Positions 31,801 to 43,404 of a DNA stretch of 64,000 nucleotides are shown here, piece after piece. Source of the DNA: Maylandia zebra (taxonomy: Eukaryota; Chordata; Actinopteri; Cichliformes; Cichlidae). Where the stretch lies: contig NC_135172.1 in NCBI RefSeq assembly GCF_041146795.1, positions 14,901,623 to 14,965,622 on the forward strand, in the 5' to 3' direction. The notes beneath the pieces were generated by a model. That model saw nothing but the letters and a program-made list of their open reading frames with translations, was not told where the DNA came from and ran no database searches. Made by a program: the position numbers and the translations under genes. Numbering within the stretch: position 1 is the stretch's first letter; each line of letters starts with the position of its first letter.

Positions 31801-32491
31801 ATGGGTTACCGGTCCGTTGCCATGGTAACCGGTCCGTTGCCATGGTAACCGGTCCGTTGCCATGGGTTAACTGTCCGTTGCCATGCGTTTACATGCGTTG
31901 TTATGGGTTAACTGTCCGTTGCCATGCGTTTACATGCGTTGTTATGGGTTAACTGTCCGTTGCCATGGGTTATATGACCGTTGCCATGGGTTAACTGTCC
32001 GTTGCCATGCGTTAACTGTCCGTTGCCATGCGTTTACATGCGTTGTTATGGGTTAACTGTCCGTTGCCATGGGTTAACATGCGTTGTTATGGGTTAACTG
32101 TCCGTTGCCATGCGTTTACATGCGTTGTTATGGGTTAACTGTCCGTTGCCATGCGTTTACATGCGTTGTTATGGGTTAACTGTCCATTGCCATGGGTTAC
32201 TGGTCCGTTGCCATGGTAACCGGTCCGTTGCCATGGGTTACCGGTCCGTTGCCATGGTAACCGGTCCGTTGCCATGGTAACCGGTCCGTTGCCATGGGTT
32301 ACCTGACCGTTGCCATGGGTTAACTGTCCGTTGCCATGCGTTAACTGTCCATTGCCATGCGTTTACATGTGTTGTTATTGGTTAACTGTCTGTTGCCATG
32401 CGTTTACATGCGTTGTTATGGGTTATCTGTCCGTTGCCATGCGTTAACATGCGTTGTTATGGGTTAACTGTCCGTTGCCATGGGTTACTGG
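28875..32491. repeat. 3.6 kb minisatellite of about 20-bp CCGTTGCCATGG units with X-box palindromes
   Basis: Units are variants of (A/T)(C/G)GTCCGTTGCCATG followed by GTAACC, GGTTACC, GGTTAACT, CGTTAACT or CGTTTACATGCGTTGTTATG. They assemble into a longer block of about 226 bp that recurs (marker GTTGTCATGG at 29635, 29861, 30519, 30807, 31033) and into still longer segments (marker TATATGACC near 30099, 31271 and 31971). By eye, about 32 units contain the perfect 14-mer GTTGCCATGGTAAC. Open frames on both strands are artefacts of the repeat. The array stops at 32491, where TCTTTTTAGC of the duplicated pin1 block begins. Confidence 0.95.
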
Positions 32492-33629
32492 TCTTTTTAG
32501 CAGCTCACAACAGTGGCTTACACACATCATCAGTGATCAGGTGTCAAAGAAAGGTGGACATTTAGCAGCTTAAATGATGGCTCTAAGGCTACGTTCACAC
32601 TGCAGGCGAAAGTGCATCAAATCCGATTTTTCTGACCCTGTGCGACCCATATCCGATCATGCTATGACAGTGTGAACGGCGCAAATCCGATCTGGGTCAC
32701 TTTCGTATGTGGTACTGAATCTGATACATATCTGATGTTTTAGAAAGCGGCTGCTGTTTGAATGGTCATGTCGCATTAAATCCGTCTTTTACGTCACCGA
32801 CACAAGACAGACGCCAATTATCAGCGCCGGAGAAGCGCCCAATAAGACATCGCGAACGCTTCCTGGCCATCCCGTGTAGATGTCAGTGAAACTGTTGGGA
32901 AGACAACGTTGGAGAAACGTGATTATTTTATTTGTACTGTATAATCTGCAGATTCTGACAGAAATCTGCAGCTATCCTTTGAAGCACCGCTCCTCTCTAA
33001 AACAGCAATAAGGATCATTATTAAGTTATCTACATTATTATGTAAATAACAAAATAAAGTCTGAAGTCTTTATATTAAGGGCCATCAGTCAAACAATACT
33101 GTTTGCTCTGGGTCTAAACAGAGCGCGTTGTGTGTGACGTCTTCTTTTGCGCATGCGGGCCGCTTTGAGCGTTCACACTAGAGCGCGTTTGCTGTCGCAT
33201 TTTATTTGTAGTGTGAACACGCAGACAAAAAAATTGGATTTGATCAAAAAATCGGAATTGAGCATTAAGACCTGCAGTGTGAACGTAGCCTAACTCTCAG
33301 GTGTACTCCAGGATAACTTGTTAGGTTCAGCGTCGGCCATCCCTGTGTAAAACTCAAGTCTTAGACATTTTCGTGTGAAGTGAGGCCAGTTGCTGTAGCA
33401 CAGTATCCTGTACTGGGTGAATGGGTAGCTGCAGAGTCCGTGTTGTGTTTACATGTGTTTAAAAAGATCTTAATAAAGCTTAATGAATTTACTGGTTCTC
33501 TGTCATTACTTCAACAGGCAAAGTGTACTACTTCAACCACATCACTAATGCCAGCCAGTGGGAACGTCCAGTGGGAGACGGACGTGGCGAGCCAGATAAG
33601 GTTGTGTGTAATGTTTAGTTTAGTTTTTT
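32492..33629 (+). repeat. Duplicated pin1 segment (intron 1 end, exon 2, intron 2 start)
   Basis: This is a 1138-bp copy of 13521-14658 with no length difference. I find three substitutions: 13570 C to 32541 G, 13779 A to 32750 G, and 14091 C to 33062 T. It carries the whole 706-bp inverted-repeat element (32586-33291). Its left edge shares TC with the minisatellite unit, and its right edge ends in a T run joined to AGGGCCCGAG. Confidence 0.95.
33518..33600 (+). pseudogene. Isolated copy of pin1 exon 2
   Basis: It is identical to exon 2 at 14547-14629 with both splice sites kept (CAACAG before, GTTGTG after), and encodes WW-domain residues 20-47. No other pin1 exon is nearby, and it lies about 15.7 kb after the pin1 stop codon. 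On its own it cannot make Pin1, although it could be spliced into a read-through transcript as an extra exon. Confidence 0.93.
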
Positions 33630-33810
33630 AGGGCCCGAGCACCGAGAGTGCGAAGGCCCTATTGTATCTGCTCCGTTTCTTCTTATTATTAGGGCCCGAG
33701 CACTGATAGTGCGAAGGCCCTATTGTAATTGCTCCGTTTATTATTATTATTATTATTATTAGGGCCCGAGCACCGAGAGTGCGAAGGCCCTATTGTATCT
33801 GCTCCGTTTC

Positions 33811-33849
<39 letters not shown>

Positions 33850-35704
33850 CGAAACAAGGGCCTTTTTGAGGGCCTAAACATGCTCAAAAACTCATGAAAT
33901 TTTGCACACATGCCAGGTCTGGTGAAAAATTTTGTATTTTAATGGTTTTACATATGAGCACTGGGAAATGGCTCTAGAGCGCCACCTATGCCTTGTTAAA
34001 TGCATCCCTACGACCACATCGTTTGAGCTACATGTATGAAATTTGGCACACCTGTGTATCATGCCAAGACGAACAAAAAAGTCTGTGGGCCCATTGACGC
34101 AAACCCAACAGGAAGTCCGCCATTTGGAAGAGAATGTGACATTTTGGCTCTAATTTTGCCATTTCCATGCCTCGAACTTTTGCGAACTCCTCCTTGGGGT
34201 TTGATTTCATAACCTTCATATTTGGTCAGTGTCAACTACACCCTTGTGCCATGTTAAATTGCGGAGCTTTTGAGTTTTCACAATACTATGAGGCCGTGGC
34301 GCCATGGCGAATTTCGATGACTCGCCATGAAAATCTTATTGCCTCTCATTTTGTCATACATTTTCTGACCTTGACCAAAGTGAACACATATGATAAGGCT
34401 CCACCCCTGAACATATTTCAACTGCCATATTTGACACCAGGGACAGCGCCACCTAGTGGGAACAGGAAATGTCATGTTTTACACTTTGGGGTACAGTATA
34501 GTGATGGGTGACACCTGCAGCCTCAAATTTCTCCAGGAAAGCCTTAAGGAGTTGGTCTTGGGTTACAGTGAAAACTGTGACTTTTCGCAAAAGGGTGTGA
34601 CCCCAGCAGCATGGCGAACTTTGATGTCACGCCATGAAGAAACAAATTAGTATAACTCAATGAAATCCAGTCTGTTCAGTACCAGACTTTACAGGCATGA
34701 TGTCAGACCCGCCCTGAACAGATTGATGTGCCCATTGTCGGGAATACGTACAGCGCCACCTAGTGGCAACAGGAAATGTCATGGCTTTCATTTTGTTGTA
34801 CTGATTTTCACAGGTTCATCGTGGCCACCTCAAAAGCGGTGAATATCAACATCAGTCCCTCGTGATGGTTCAGTGCAAAAATTGTGACTTTAAACTGAAC
34901 GGCGCACCCTGGTGGCAACGCTGTTCAACATGAAAGATGAAGTGGCTTTTGAGGGTCTTGGAAAGTTTATAGAGGCTTGAAATTTGGCACACACCTCCAA
35001 ATGGATGAAGGCATTGTTGTTATGTAACCATTTTCCTTGAATAGCGCAAAATGGCTCCACAGCGCCCCCTACAATATTTCAAAACATCAGCCCCAGCTCT
35101 GTGTTTTATGTATGAGTCTGAAACCTGGTAAGCTTATAGGAGATATCAAGATGTACAAAAAAGTCTCTTGGAGCAATATCCCAAATCCAACAGGAAGTCA
35201 GCCATTTTAAAATTAATGTGCAATTTTGGCAACATTTTCCCCTCTTTTCAGGCATCGTTCTTTGACGAACTCCTCCAAGGGATTTCATCAGATTGGACCG
35301 ATCTGCAGTTTGTGGAATCTAAAGACCTTTGTGATGTTAAATTGCGAAGCTTTTTACGTCCAGGGAAACGGGGTGGTTATGGCGGCACGTGGAGTTTCAA
35401 TCACTCGCCAAAAAGCAGTAATCTGCTGTCACTCAAAAACACAATGTCCAATCTCTCCCAAACGTCTCAGGTGTGATGAGACTCGAGCTTGGAAGTGTTT
35501 GTTATGCCATTTGTACATAATGGTTAGAGCGCCACCTAGTGGAACGACTAACTAATCATGAATGAATGAGTTGAAATGTTAGCTGGTGGTTAAATGCATG
35601 AATTCCATCAATGTGACATCACATCGGACGTGCTGGTTTTAGGTGTTGGGCGTGGCTCGACGCGCCGGGGGTGCGAGGGCCCTCATAACGCTGCTTGCAG
35701 CTTT
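33630..35704 (+). repeat. Macrosatellite unit 1
   Basis: Three headers (33630, 33691, 33761), then a type-B start (CAGGCGAAACAAGGGCC). Perfect CTCF-core matches lie at 34445-34459, 34752-34766 and 35528-35542, and ATGGCGGC at 35379-35386. The tail is type a (TTGGGCGTGGCTCGACGCG). It abuts the duplicated pin1 block. Confidence 0.93.
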
Positions 35705-37633
35705 AATTAGGGCCCGAGCACTGAGAGTGCGAAGGCCCTATTGTAATTGCTCTGTTTCTTATTATTATTATTATTATTTCGGCAAATGAATCGGCCTTTT
35801 GAGGACCTAAACATGCTCGAAAACTCATGAAATTTTGCACACGCGTCAGGTCTGGTGAAAATTTACGTATTTTAATGTTCTCAGACATGACCAGGGAAAA
35901 TTAGCTCAGTAGCGCCACCTAGAAAAATGAAAAACGCGAGCCCCCGGTATGAGTATGACCTACATGTATGAAATTTGGAACACATATGTATCATGCCAAG
36001 ACGAACAAAAAAGTCTGTGGGCCCATTGACGCAAACCCAACAGGAAGTCCGCCATTTGGAAGAGAAGGTGACATTTTGGCTCTAATTTTGCCATTTCCAT
36101 GCCTCGAACTTTTGCGAACTCCTCCTTGGGGTTTGATTTCATAACCTTCATATTTGGTCAGTGTCAACTACACCCTTGTGCCATGTTAAATTGCGGAGCT
36201 TTTGAGTTTTCACAATACTATGAGGCCGTGGCGCCATGGCGAATTTCGATGACTCGCCATGAAAATCTTATTGCCTCTCATTTTGTCATACATTTTCTGA
36301 CCTTGACCAAAGTGAACACATATGATAAGGCTCCACCCCTGAACATATTTCAACTGCCATATTTGACACCAGGGACAGCGCCACCTAGTGGGAACAGGAA
36401 ATGTCATGTTTTACACTTTGGGGTACAGTATTGTGATGGGTGACATCTGCAGCCTCAAATTTCTCCAGGAAAGCCTTAAGGAGTTGGTCTTGGGTTACAG
36501 TGAAAACTGTGACTTTTCACGAAAGGGTGTGACCCCAGCAGCATGGCGAACTTTGATGTCACGCCATGAAGAAACAAATTAGTATAACTCAATGAAATCC
36601 AGTCTGATCAGTACCAGACTTTACAGGCATGATGTCAGACCCGCCCTGAACAGATTGATGTGCCCATTGTCGGAAATACGGACAGCGCCACCTAGTGGCA
36701 ACAGGAAATGTCATGGCTTTAATTTTGTTGTACTGATTTTCACAGGTTCATCGTGGCCACCTCAAAAGCGGTGAATATCAACATCAGTCCCTCGTGATGC
36801 TTCAGTGCAAAAATTGTGACTTTAAACTGAACGGCGCACCCTGGTGGTAACGCGGTTCACCATGAAAGATGAAGTGGCTTTTGAGGGGCTTGGAAAGTTT
36901 ATAGAGGCTTGAAATTTGGCACACACCTCCAAATGGATGAACGCTTTGTTGGCATGTGATCATTTTCATTGAATAGCATGAAATGGCTCCACAGCGCCCC
37001 CTACAATATTTCAAAACATCAGCCCCTGCTCTGTGTTTCATCTATGAGTCTGACACTTGGTAAGCTTGTGTAAGATATCAAGATGTACAAAAAAGTCTCT
37101 TGGAGCAATATCCCAAATCCAACAGGAAGTCAGCCATTTTAAAATTAATGTGTAATTTTGATGACATTTTCCCCCCTTTTCAGGCCTCATACTTTGACGA
37201 ACTCCTCCAAGGGATTTCATCATATTGAAGCATTCTTCAGTGTGTAGAATCTAAAGACCTTTGTGATGTTAAATTGCGAAGCTTTTTCCGTTCAGGGAAA
37301 CGGGGTGGTCATGGCGGCACGTAGAGTTTCAATCACTCGCAAAAAGCAGTAATCTGCTGTCACTAAAAAACACAATGTCCAATCTCTCCCAAAGGTTGCA
37401 GGTGTGATGAGACTCGAGCTTGGAAATGTTTGTTATGCTATTTGTCAATAATGGTTAGAGCGCCACCTAGTGGCATGACTATGATCCTGGTTGAATAAGA
37501 TGAAATGTTAGCTGGTGATTAAAAGCATGAAATCCATCAATGTGACATCACATCGGACGTGCCGGTTTGAGGTGTTGGCAGTGGCTCGACGTGCCGGGGG
37601 TGCGAGGGCCCTCATAACGCTGCTTGCAGCTTT
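35705..37633 (+). repeat. Macrosatellite unit 2
   Basis: One header and a type-A start (GGCAAATGAATCGGCC) that switches to type-B sequence around 35960, a visible recombinant. CTCF-core matches are at 36377-36391, 36684-36698 and 37459-37473. The tail is type b (TTGGCAGTGGCTCGACGTG). Confidence 0.93.
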
Positions 37634-39510
37634 AATTATTATTATTATTATTCCGGCAAATGAATCGGCCTTTTCAGGGCCTAAACATGCTCGAAAACTC
37701 ATGAAATTTTGCACACGCGTCAGGTCTGGTGAAAATTTACGTATTTTAATGTTCTCAGACATGGCCAGGGAAAATTAGCTCAGTAGCGCCACCTAGAAAA
37801 ATGAAAAACGCGAGCCCCCGGTATGGGTATGACCTACATGTTTGAAAGTCGGTACACCTATATAACGTTCAGAGTCGAACAAAAAAGTCTATTATGGCAA
37901 TGTCCTAAACCCAACAGGAAGTCCGCCATTTTGGATTGAAGGTGACATTTTGGCTCTGATTTTACCGTTTCCATGCCTTGTACTTTAACGAACTCCTCCT
38001 TGGGATTTGGTCCTATAAACTTCAAATTTGGACAGTGTCAACTACACCCTTGTGCCATGTTAAATTGCGGAGCTTTTGAGTTTTCACAATAGTATGAGGC
38101 CGTGGCGCCATGGCGAATTATGATGACTCGCCATGAAAATCTTATTGCCTCTCATTCTGTCATACATGTTCCGATCTGGACCAAAGAGCACACATATGAT
38201 AAGGCTCCAGCCCTGAACATATTTCAACTGCCATATTTGACATCAAGGACAGCGCCACCTAGTGGGAACAGGAAATGTCATGTTTTACACTTTGGGGTAC
38301 AGTATAGTGATGGGTGACATCTGCAGCCTCAAATTTCTCCAGGAAAGCCTTAAGGAGTTGGTCTTGGGTTACAGTGAAAACTGTGACTTTTCGCAAAAGG
38401 GTGTGACCCCAGCGGCGTGGCGAACTTTGATGTCACGCCATGAAGAAACAAATTAGTATAACTCAATGAAATCCAGTCTGATCAGTACCAGACTTTACAG
38501 GCATGATGTCAGACCCGCCCTGAACAGATTGATGTGCCCATTGTCGGAAATACGGACAGCGCCACCTAGTGGCAACAGGAAATGTCATGGCTTTAATTTT
38601 GTTGTACTGATTTTCACAGGTTCATCTTGGCCACCTCAAAAGCGGTGAATATCACCATCAGTCCCTCGTGATGCTTTAGTGCAAAAATTGTGACTTTAAA
38701 CTGAACGGCGCACCCTGGTGGCAACGCTGTTCACCATGAAAAATGAAGTGGCTTTTGAGGGGCTTGGAAAGTTTATAGAGGCTTGAAATTTGGCGCACAC
38801 CTCCATTGTCCTTAAGGCTTTGTTGTTATGTGATCATTTTCATTGAATAGCGCGAAATGGCTCCACAGCGCCCCCTACAAAATTTCAAAACATCAGCCCC
38901 AGCTCTGTGTTTTATGTATGAGTCTGAAACCTGGTAAGCTTATAGGAGATATCAAGATGTACAAAAAAGTCTCTTGGAGCAATATCCCAAATCCAACAGG
39001 AAGTCAGCCATTTTAAAGTTAATGTGTAATTTTGGCAACATTTTCCCATCTTTTCAGGCACCGTACTTTGACGAACTCCTCCAAGGGATTTTATCAGATT
39101 GGACCGATCTGCAGTGTGTGGAATCTAAAGACCTTTGTGATGTTAAATTGCGAAGCTTTTTACGTCCAGGGAAACGGGGTGGTTATGGCGGCACTTAGAG
39201 TTTCAATCACTCGCCAAAAAGCAGTAATCTGCTGTCACTCAAAAACACAATGTCCAATCTCTCCCAAACGTCTCAGGTGTGATGAGACTCGAGCTTGGAA
39301 GTGTTTGTTATGCCATTTGTACATAATGGTTAGAGCGCCACCTAGTGGAACGACTAACTAATCATGAATGAATGAGTTGAAATGTTAGCTGGTGGTTAAA
39401 TGCATGAATTCCATCAATGTGACATCAGATCGGACGTGCTGGTTTTAGGTGTTGGGCGTGGCTCGACGCGCCGGGGGTGCGAGGGCCCTCATAACACTGC
39501 TTGCAGCTTT
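37634..39510 (+). repeat. Macrosatellite unit 3
   Basis: No header; a short ATT run joins straight to a type-A start. The YY1-like CCGCCATTTTGG is at 37923-37934. The tail is type a. It resembles unit 6 most closely, sharing GCGGCGTGGCGAAC. Confidence 0.93.
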
Positions 39511-39639
39511 AATTAGGGCCCGAGCACCGAGAGTGCGAAGGCCCTATTGTATCTGCTCCGTTTCTTATTATTATTATTATTATTATTATTATTAGGGCCC
39601 GAGCACTGACAGTGCGAAGGCCCTATTGTAATTGCTCTG

Positions 39640-39675
<36 letters not shown>

Positions 39676-41532
39676 TCGGCAAATGAATTGGCCGTTTGAG
39701 GGCCTAAACATGCTCGAAAACTCATGAAATTTTGCACACGCGTCTGGTCTGGTGAAAATTTACGTATTTTAATGTTCTCAGACATGGCCAGGGAAAATTA
39801 GCTCAGTAGCGCCACCTAGAAAAATGAAAAACGCGAGCCCCCGGTATGGGTATGACCTACATGTTTGAAAGTCGGTACACCTATATAATGTTCAGAGTCG
39901 AACAAAAAAGTCTATTATGGCAATGTCCTAAACCCAACAGGAAGTCCGCCATTTTGGATTGAAGGTGACATTTTGGCTCTGATTTTACCATTTCCATGCC
40001 TCGAACTTTGACGAACTCCTCCTTGGGGTTTGATTTCATAACCTTCATCTTTGGTCAGTGTCAACTACACACCTGGGCCATGTTAAATTGCGGAGCTTTT
40101 GAGTTTTCACAATACTATGAGGCCGTGGCGCCATGGCGAATTTCGATGACTCGCCATGAAAATCTTATTGCCTCTCATTTTGTCATACATTTTCTGACCT
40201 TGACCAAAGTGAACACATATGATAAGGCTCCACCCCTGAACATATTTCAACTGCCATATTTGACACCAGGGACAGCGCCACCTAGTGGGAACAGGAAATG
40301 TCATGTTTTACACTTTGGGGTACAGTATAGTGATGGGTGACACCTGCAGCCTCAAATTTCTCCAGGAAAGCCTTAAGGAGTTGGTCTTGGGTTACAGTGA
40401 AAACTGTGACTTTTCGCAAAAGGGTGTGACCCCAGCAGCATGGCGAACTTTGATGTCACGCCATGAAGAAACAAATTAGTATAACTCAATGAAATCCAGT
40501 CTGTTCAGTACCAGACTTTACAGGCATGATGTCAGACCCGCCCTGAACAGATTGATGTGCCCATTGTCGGGAATACGTACAGCGCCACCTAGTGGCAACA
40601 GGAAATGTCATGGCTTAAATTTTGTTGTACTGATTTTCACAGGTTCATCGTGGCCACCTCAAAAGCGGTGAATATCAACATCAGTCCCTCGTGATGCTTC
40701 AGTGCAAAAATTGTGACTTTAAACTGAACGGCGCACCCTGGTGGCAACGCTGTTCACCGTGAAAAATGAAGTGGCTTTTGAGGGGCTTGGAAAGTTTATA
40801 GAGGCTTGAAATTTGCCGCACACCTCCATTGTGCTTAAGGCTTTGTTGTTATGTGATCATTTTCATTGAATAGCGCAAAATGGCTCCACAGCGCCCCCTA
40901 CAAAATTTCAAAACATCAGCCCCTGCTCTGTGTTTTATCTATGAGTCTGAAACCTGGTAAGCTTATAGGAGATATCAAGATGTACAAAAAAGTCTCTTGG
41001 AGCAATATCCCAAATCCAACAGGAAGTCAGCCATTTTAAAATTAATGTGCAATTTTGGCAACATTTTCCCCTCTTTTCAGGCATCGTTCTTTGACGAACT
41101 CCTCCAAGGGATTTCATCAGATTGCACTATTCTTCAGTGTGTGGAATCCAAAGACCTTTGTGTTGTTAAATTGCGAAGCTTTTTACGTTCAGGGAAACTG
41201 GGTGGTTATGGCGGCACGTAGACTCTCAATCACTCGCCAAAACGCAGTAATCTGCTGTTACTCAAAAACACAATGTCCAATCTCACCCAAAGGTCGCAGG
41301 CATAATGAGACTCGAGTTCGGAAATGTTTGTTATGCCATTTGTACATAATGGTTAGAGTGCCACCTAGTGGAACGACTAGCTAATCATGAATGAATGAGT
41401 TGAAATGTTAGCTGGTGGTTAAATGCATGAATTCCATCAATGTGACATCACATCGGACGTGCTGGTTTTAGGTGTTGGGCGTGGCTAGACACGCCGGGGT
41501 GCGAGGGCCCTCATAACGCTGCTTGCAGCTTT
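39511..41532 (+). repeat. Macrosatellite unit 4
   Basis: Two headers and a type-A start. The body shares GGGAATACGTACAGCGCC with units 1 and 16. The last CTCF-like site is damaged (AGTGCCACCTAGTGG near 41357). The tail is type a with CTAGACACG. Confidence 0.93.
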
Positions 41533-43404
41533 AATTATTATTATTATTCACCCCAAACAAGGGCCTTTTTGAGGGCCTAAACATGCTCAAAAACTCATGA
41601 AATTTTGCACACATGCCAGGTTTGGTGAAAAATTTTGTATTTTAATGGTTTTACATATGAGCACTGGGAAATGGCTCTACAGCGCCACCTATGCCTTGTT
41701 AAATGCAGCCCTACGACCACATCGTTTGAGCTACATGTATGAAATTTGGCACACATGTGTATCATGCCAAGACGAACAAAAAAGTCTGGGGGCCCATTGA
41801 CGCAAACCCAACAGGAAGTCCGCCATTTGGAAGAGAAGGTGACATTTTGGCTCTAATTTTGCCATTTCCATGCCTCGAACTTTAACGAACTCCTCCTTGG
41901 GATTTGGTCCTATAAGCTTCAAATTTGGACAGTGTCAACTACACCCTTGTGCCATGTTAAATTGCGGAGCTTTTGAGTTTTCACAATAGTATGAGGCCGT
42001 GGCGCCATGGCGAATTTTGATGACTCGCCATGAAAATCTTATTGCCTCTCTTTCTGTCATACATGTTCCGATCTGGACCAAAGAGCACACATATGATAAG
42101 GCTCCACCCCTGAACATATTTCAACTGCCATATTTGACATCAAGGACAGCGCCACCTAGTGGGAACAGGAAATGTCATGTTTTACACTTTGGGGTACAGT
42201 ATTGTGATGGGTGACATCTGCAGCCTCAAATTTCTCCAGGAAAGCCTTAAGGAGTTGGTCTTGGGTTACAGTGAAAACTGTGACTTTTCACGAAAGGGTG
42301 TGACCCCAGCAGCATGGCGAACTTTGATGTCACGCCATGAAGAAACAAATTAGTATAACTCAATGAAATCCAGTCTGATCAGTACCAGACTTTACAGGCA
42401 TGATGTCAGACCCGCCCTGAACAGATTGATATGCCCATTGTCGGAAATACGGACAGCGCCACCTAGTGGCAACAGGAAATGTCATGGCTTTAACTTTGTT
42501 GTACTGATTTTCACAGGTTGATCGTGGCCACCTCAAAAGCGGTGAATATCACCATCAGTCCCTCGTGATGCTTCAGTGCAAAAATTGTGACTTTAAACTG
42601 AACGGCGCACCCTGGTGGCAACGCGGTTCATCATGAAAGATGAAGTGGCTTTTGAGGGGCTTGGAAAGTTTATAGAGGCTTGAAATTTGGCACACACCTC
42701 CAAATGGATGAAGGCATTGTTGTTATGTAACCATTTTCCTTGAGTAGCGCAAAATGGCTCCACAGCGCCCCCTACAATATTTCAAAACATCAGCCCCTGC
42801 TCTGTGTTTCATCTATGAGTCTGACACTTGGTAAGCTTGTGTAAGATATCAAGATGTACAAAAAAGTCTCTTGGAGCAATATCCCAAATCCAACAGGAAG
42901 TCAGCCATTTTAAAATTAATATGTAATTTTGATGACATTTTCCCCCCTTTTCAGGCCTCATACTTTGACGAACTCCTCCAAGGGATTTCATCATATTGAA
43001 GCATTCTTCAGTGTGTAGAATCTAAAGACCTTTGTGATGTTAAATTGCGAAGCTTTTTCCGTTCAGGGAAACGGGGTGGTCATGGCGGCACGTAGAGTTT
43101 CAATCACTCGCAAAAAGCAGTAATCTGCTGTCACTAAAAAACACAATGTCCAATCTCTCCCAAAGGTCGCAGGTGTGATGAGACTCGAGCTTGGAAATGT
43201 TTGTTATGCTATTTGTCAATAATGGTTAGAGCGCCACCTAGTGGCATGACTATAATCCTGGTTGAATAAGATGAAATGTTAGCTGGTGATTAAAAGCATG
43301 AAATCCATCAATGTGACATCACATCGGACGTGCCGGTTTGAGGTGTTGGCAGTGGCTCGACGTGCCGGGGGTGCGAGGGCCCTCATAACGCTGCTTGCAG
43401 CTTT
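41533..43404 (+). repeat. Macrosatellite unit 5
   Basis: No header; a type-B start with the variant CACCCCAAACAAGGGCC; type-b tail. It shares GGTTGATCGTGG and TTCATCATGAAAG with units 8 and 9. Confidence 0.93.

Noticed and set aside
28875..32491. Open frames on both strands of the minisatellite
   Set aside because: They only translate the short repeat and shift frame where unit length changes.
28875..32491. CRISPR array or telomere-like repeat
   Set aside because: Units are contiguous variants without unique spacers in a vertebrate genome, and no TTAGGG array is present.
33518..33600. A second functional pin1 gene
   Set aside because: Only exon 2 is present; no start exon, parvulin exons or stop are found nearby.
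37770..37850. tRNA-derived Pol III promoter in type-A units (TTAGCTCAGTAG resembles an A box)
   Set aside because: The only B-box-like string downstream (TGTTTGAAAGTC) has several mismatches to GGTTCGANTCC, and no cloverleaf can be drawn.
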